From: RUG11462 sp045649405
GTDB taxonomy: Bacteria; Bacillota; Clostridia; Oscillospirales; Acutalibacteraceae
NCBI GenBank assembly: GCA_045649405.1
Contig: JAZRPW010000040.1
Coordinates: forward strand, 1-5,165
DNA length: 5,165 nucleotides
Direction: 5' to 3'
This document shows, piece after piece, positions 3,846 to 5,165 of this stretch (within the stretch, counting starts at the first letter, position 1; the number at the start of each line of letters is the position of its first letter). Made by a program: the position numbers and the translations under genes. The notes beneath the pieces were generated by a model that did no database searches, was not told the origin of the DNA, and saw only the letters and a list, made by a program, of their open reading frames with translations.

Positions 3846-5165
3846 ATGAAAATTAAAAAGTTCTTATCAATCGCACTTGCATTTGTGATGGTATTAACAT
3901 TAATTCCGTTGGCATTGACAAGTGCAGAAACAAATGTGGTTTTTGTAGATGCTAATGCAACAACCGATGCTTCTGCAGGTGTTTACAAAACATTCGAAGA
4001 AGCAGTAGCCGCTTCAACTGCTGGTACCCATCAAGCGTATGGTACTACAATCAAATTCTTGAGTGATTACTCAACAACTACAACAAGCGGTCTCCAAATA
4101 AGTAAAAAGTATGTTATTGTTGACTTGAATGGTCATACACTTGATGCAACAACTCGTGCTTTTTATTCAAAAGGAATAGGCATTTTGTACAAAAATGGTA
4201 CAATCAACATTACTGATACTCTTTGGTATGGTGTGTTTGCAGAACAAGACAAAACAATAGTTGAAAACATTACTTTTAATTCAACTGCAACAAATGGTGT
4301 TACAAACGTTAGTATCCCAGGTGGTTTTGTAAGAAACAATTACGGTCAAACAGTAACAGTAAGAAACTGTTCATTTAATTATAACGGTTCAGCTCTTTCA
4401 AATTCAATGATTGCTATGCTTTCAGCGAATTACGGTACAATAAATGTTTACAATTCAACTCTTGATGGTGGCGGATCTTATTCTGCTTTCGCTGCTCGTG
4501 GTATGAATTCAGGCAGTTATGGTAAAATCAATCTTTATGACACAGATGTTTCTAATGTAAACTATCTTGTTTCTACAAATACAACTAATAAAAGTACAGT
4601 AAACACTGTAACAACTATTCATTCAGGTAAGCTTACTAACATTGCAAAATGGGCTTATGAAGCAGATTTCTGTTCTGTCGTTCCAGGTAGCAACGCTCGT
4701 TTTGCTTTGAGCGAAGATGGCGAAGCAATTGAACTTGCATCACTTTCTGCTCCTTACTCATTCTATGCAGTATGTGAGCATTCAATGGTAGATGGTACTT
4801 GTACACATTGTTATTATGATGGTGCTAATACTCCTGAAGAACCTTCAGAAGAACCAAGTGAAGAACCAACAGAGCCTTCTTCAGAAGAAACCACTACAAC
4901 TACAACAACTACAACAACTACAACTACTACAACAACTACTACAACTACAACTACTACAACTCAAGCTCCAGTAGCTTCTGATTCATATACTTATGTTGTT
5001 TATGACAATATGTCAGGCAATATTAATGCAGGTACTGGTGTTGTAACACAAAACAACGCTAATATGGATATCACAGTAAACGGTGGTCTTTTCACAAAAT
5101 TTGCAAACTACACAACTGGTTACAACTGTGGTCAATGGCAAAGCAATGACAACAACATTTCACTT
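3846..5165 (+). CDS. Secreted surface protein: beta-helix-like domain, Cys/His cluster, poly-Thr linker (3' end outside window)
   Basis: The frame from ATG 3846 is open to the window end (440 codons, no stop). AGGAG lies ten bases upstream. Residues 1-27 form a classic signal peptide: basic MKIKK, a hydrophobic core, and likely cleavage after TSA (27). Residues about 30-265 are rich in Asn, Thr, Gly and Ser with recurring short strands such as VDLNGHTL, NGTINIT, VENITFN, VRNCSFN, INVYNSTL and INLYDTDV. This pattern fits a right-handed parallel beta-helix, as in pectin-lyase-like and adhesin folds; no lyase active site is recognised. Cys310, His312, Cys319 and Cys322 form a compact possible metal or disulfide site. 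A Pro/Glu/Ser linker (330-348) and 24 threonines (349-372) lead to a second beta-rich domain that continues beyond the window. Likely cell-surface or extracellular, perhaps binding glycans; no enzyme activity can be assigned. No anchor is visible because the C-terminus is missing. Confidence 0.85.
   Translation, partial: MKIKKFLSIALAFVMVLTLIPLALTSAETNVVFVDANATTDASAGVYKTFEEAVAASTAGTHQAYGTTIKFLSDYSTTTTSGLQISKKYVIVDLNGHTLDATTRAFYSKGIGILYKNGTINITDTLWYGVFAEQDKTIVENITFNSTATNGVTNVSIPGGFVRNNYGQTVTVRNCSFNYNGSALSNSMIAMLSANYGTINVYNSTLDGGGSYSAFAARGMNSGSYGKINLYDTDVSNVNYLVSTNTTNKSTVNTVTTIHSGKLTNIAKWAYEADFCSVVPGSNARFALSEDGEAIELASLSAPYSFYAVCEHSMVDGTCTHCYYDGANTPEEPSEEPSEEPTEPSSEETTTTTTTTTTTTTTTTTTTTTTTTQAPVASDSYTYVVYDNMSGNINAGTGVVTQNNANMDITVNGGLFTKFANYTTGYNCGQWQSNDNNISL
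4890..4961 (+). repeat. ACN trinucleotide tract encoding 24 consecutive threonines
   Basis: Seventy-two bases consist of one ACC followed by 23 ACA or ACT codons in an irregular order, giving an uninterrupted Thr24 linker. Together with the preceding acidic EEPSEEP-type segment it separates two folded domains. Length changes by replication slippage would stay in frame. The same tract read in the next frame gives a Leu/Gln repeat that is only a shadow. Confidence 0.95.

Noticed and set aside
4890..4961. CRISPR-like or minisatellite array
   Set aside because: There are no spacers and no long repeat unit; it is a codon-level Thr run inside an open reading frame.
4792..4974. A plus-strand reading giving a Leu/Gln-repeat small protein
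   Set aside because: It is the neighbouring frame of the poly-Thr codons inside the secreted protein gene and has no ribosome binding site of its own.

Overview
The window looks like a piece of a low-GC, Gram-positive, clostridial chromosome, possibly a gut Ruminococcus/Oscillospiraceae-like organism. The evidence is AT-rich DNA, strong purine-rich ribosome binding sites (GAGGTGAT, AGGAG), consensus sigma-A-type promoters, and a secreted protein with a Pro/Glu/Ser plus poly-Thr linker of the kind seen in ruminococcal surface proteins. The taxonomic call is an inference from style; there is no marker gene.

Left part (1-2405, plus strand). After a strong hairpin at the left edge comes a clear promoter (124-152). 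It is followed by an 8-codon leader ORF whose stop codon overlaps the next ribosome binding site. A two-gene operon follows: a cytoplasmic family 20 glycoside hydrolase (N-acetylhexosaminidase type, 221-1567) and, one base after its stop codon, a ten-helix DMT/EamA permease (1569-2405). The likely theme is use of an amino-sugar-containing compound inside the cell, with the permease moving a related small molecule. The substrates are not determined by the sequence.

Middle (2394-2822, minus strand). There are no intact genes here. The stretch holds the last ~88 codons of a polysaccharide deacetylase (NodB/PdaA type) without its catalytic N-terminal part. Its stop codon sits in the loop of a 15-bp hairpin, and beyond the hairpin are a ribosome binding site and the first few codons of another gene. 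The hairpin/RBS/start-codon unit is a second copy of the one at the left edge of the window. The hydrolase-permease operon is therefore bracketed by ~70-bp direct repeats, and it appears to have been inserted between a deacetylase gene and its downstream neighbour.

Right part (2823-5165). An AraC-family regulator on the minus strand and a secreted, cell-surface-type protein on the plus strand diverge from a compact 132-bp region. That region carries two good promoters and a small inverted repeat over the regulator's -35 box. The secreted protein starts at 3846 and is still open at the window end (440 codons visible). It has a signal peptide, a beta-helix-like Asn/Thr/Gly-rich domain, a Cys/His cluster, an acidic Pro/Glu/Ser linker, 24 consecutive threonines, and the start of a second beta-rich domain. 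The layout suggests, without proving, that the AraC protein controls this gene.
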